64,000 nt of DNA from CAMPKL01 sp963805925. Lineage in GTDB: Bacteria > Acidobacteriota > Terriglobia > Bryobacterales > UBA6623. Below are positions 63,848 to 64,000 of this stretch, piece by piece; within the stretch, counting starts at the first letter, position 1, and each line of letters starts with the position of its first letter. The translations under genes and the position numbers were made by a program. Below the pieces are notes generated by a model. It worked only from the letters and a program-made list of their open reading frames with translations. It had not been told where the DNA came from and did no database searches. The stretch lies in assembly GCA_963805925.1 (NCBI GenBank), contig CAWDWB010000003.1, positions 62,001 through 126,000 on the forward strand. The letters run 5' to 3'.

Positions 63848-64000
63848 ATGTCGGAGAAGCGCCGATACCGCATGCGCGAGCGTGCAAAGACGCAAGACGA
63901 AACGCGCTCGCGCATCGTCGAAGCAGCGATGCACTTGCATGAAGAAGTCGGACCGAGGGCGACGACGATCAGCGGCGTCGCCGAGCGGGCCGGAGTACAG
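63848..64000 (+). CDS. TetR-family transcriptional regulator, 3' end outside window
   Basis: 51 codons to the window edge: a basic start (MSEKRRYRMRERAKTQDE) and then a TetR N-terminal helix-turn-helix, 'TRSRIVEAAMHLHEEVGPRATTISGVAERAGVQ'. The ligand domain lies beyond the edge. It is divergent from the SnoaL-like gene and very likely represses it and itself through the palindrome at 63760-63787 and the half-site at 63823-63832. The ATG has no Shine-Dalgarno, in keeping with a leaderless mRNA. Confidence 0.85.
   Translation, partial: MSEKRRYRMRERAKTQDETRSRIVEAAMHLHEEVGPRATTISGVAERAGVQ

Overview
The window is G+C-rich, densely coded chromosome from a diderm (LPS-bearing) bacterium, most likely an Acidobacteriota member of the Bryobacterales/Solibacter type. 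Pointers are the 'GVVNAASF...PGGIFSIFGTEL' C-terminal domain typical of Solibacter secreted proteins (20404-21273), an LptC-LptA-like fusion next to lptB-rpoN-hpf, a GldA/GldF/GldG/DUF4340 operon, and many Tat-exported sugar-related enzymes. No rRNA, tRNA, CRISPR array, phage or transposase gene was recognised.

Layout. 1-7452 (minus): an M28 peptidase and a DsbA-like protein, then ogt > lptCA > lptB > rpoN > hpf. 7524-10529 (plus): a conserved unknown protein, a GlcNAc-kinase-like protein and an M16-fold protein with a lysine-rich tail and no zinc motif. 10533-17450: two alkaline-phosphatase-superfamily proteins, a secreted peroxiredoxin and polyphosphate kinase. 17463-24985: ilvD, a frameshifted matrixin-type protease, a mannonate-dehydratase-like protein, a PfkB kinase and an N-degron leucyltransferase. 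25024-29455: groES-groEL and lepA with a decayed TPR fragment between. 30656-35232: ABC-2/GldFG/DUF4340 operon. 35289-37507 (minus): rho and engB. 37750-39574: three translationally coupled membrane proteins. 39661-42733: hyuA-like gene, then aroF preceded by a candidate attenuator leader. 43079-44527: di-haem cytochrome between imperfect direct repeats.

44798-47957 (minus) is the most unusual locus. It holds an exosortase fused to a CPBP intramembrane protease (XrtE type), two tandemly duplicated 58-codon proteins that are little more than a signal peptide joined to a VPEID-CTERM-like sorting signal, a well-formed promoter in front of them, and a sterol-desaturase-family enzyme downstream.

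48290-63232 is carbohydrate and secreted-protein territory: unknown helical protein, aldose epimerase, MDR oxidoreductase, FMN glutamate-synthase-like protein, NHL propeller, GDPD-like esterase, amidohydrolases, a frameshifted GH51 arabinofuranosidase, a PQQ-type propeller and a CehA-like PHP protein. Two related MITE/REP-like non-coding elements (53051-53589, 60192-60532) lie here. The right edge holds a SnoaL-like gene divergent from a TetR gene, with overlapping promoters, a palindromic operator and an apparently leaderless regulator mRNA.

Two genes carry single-nucleotide frameshifts (about 20388 and 58363), and four convergent gene pairs overlap by exactly four bases at their stop codons.
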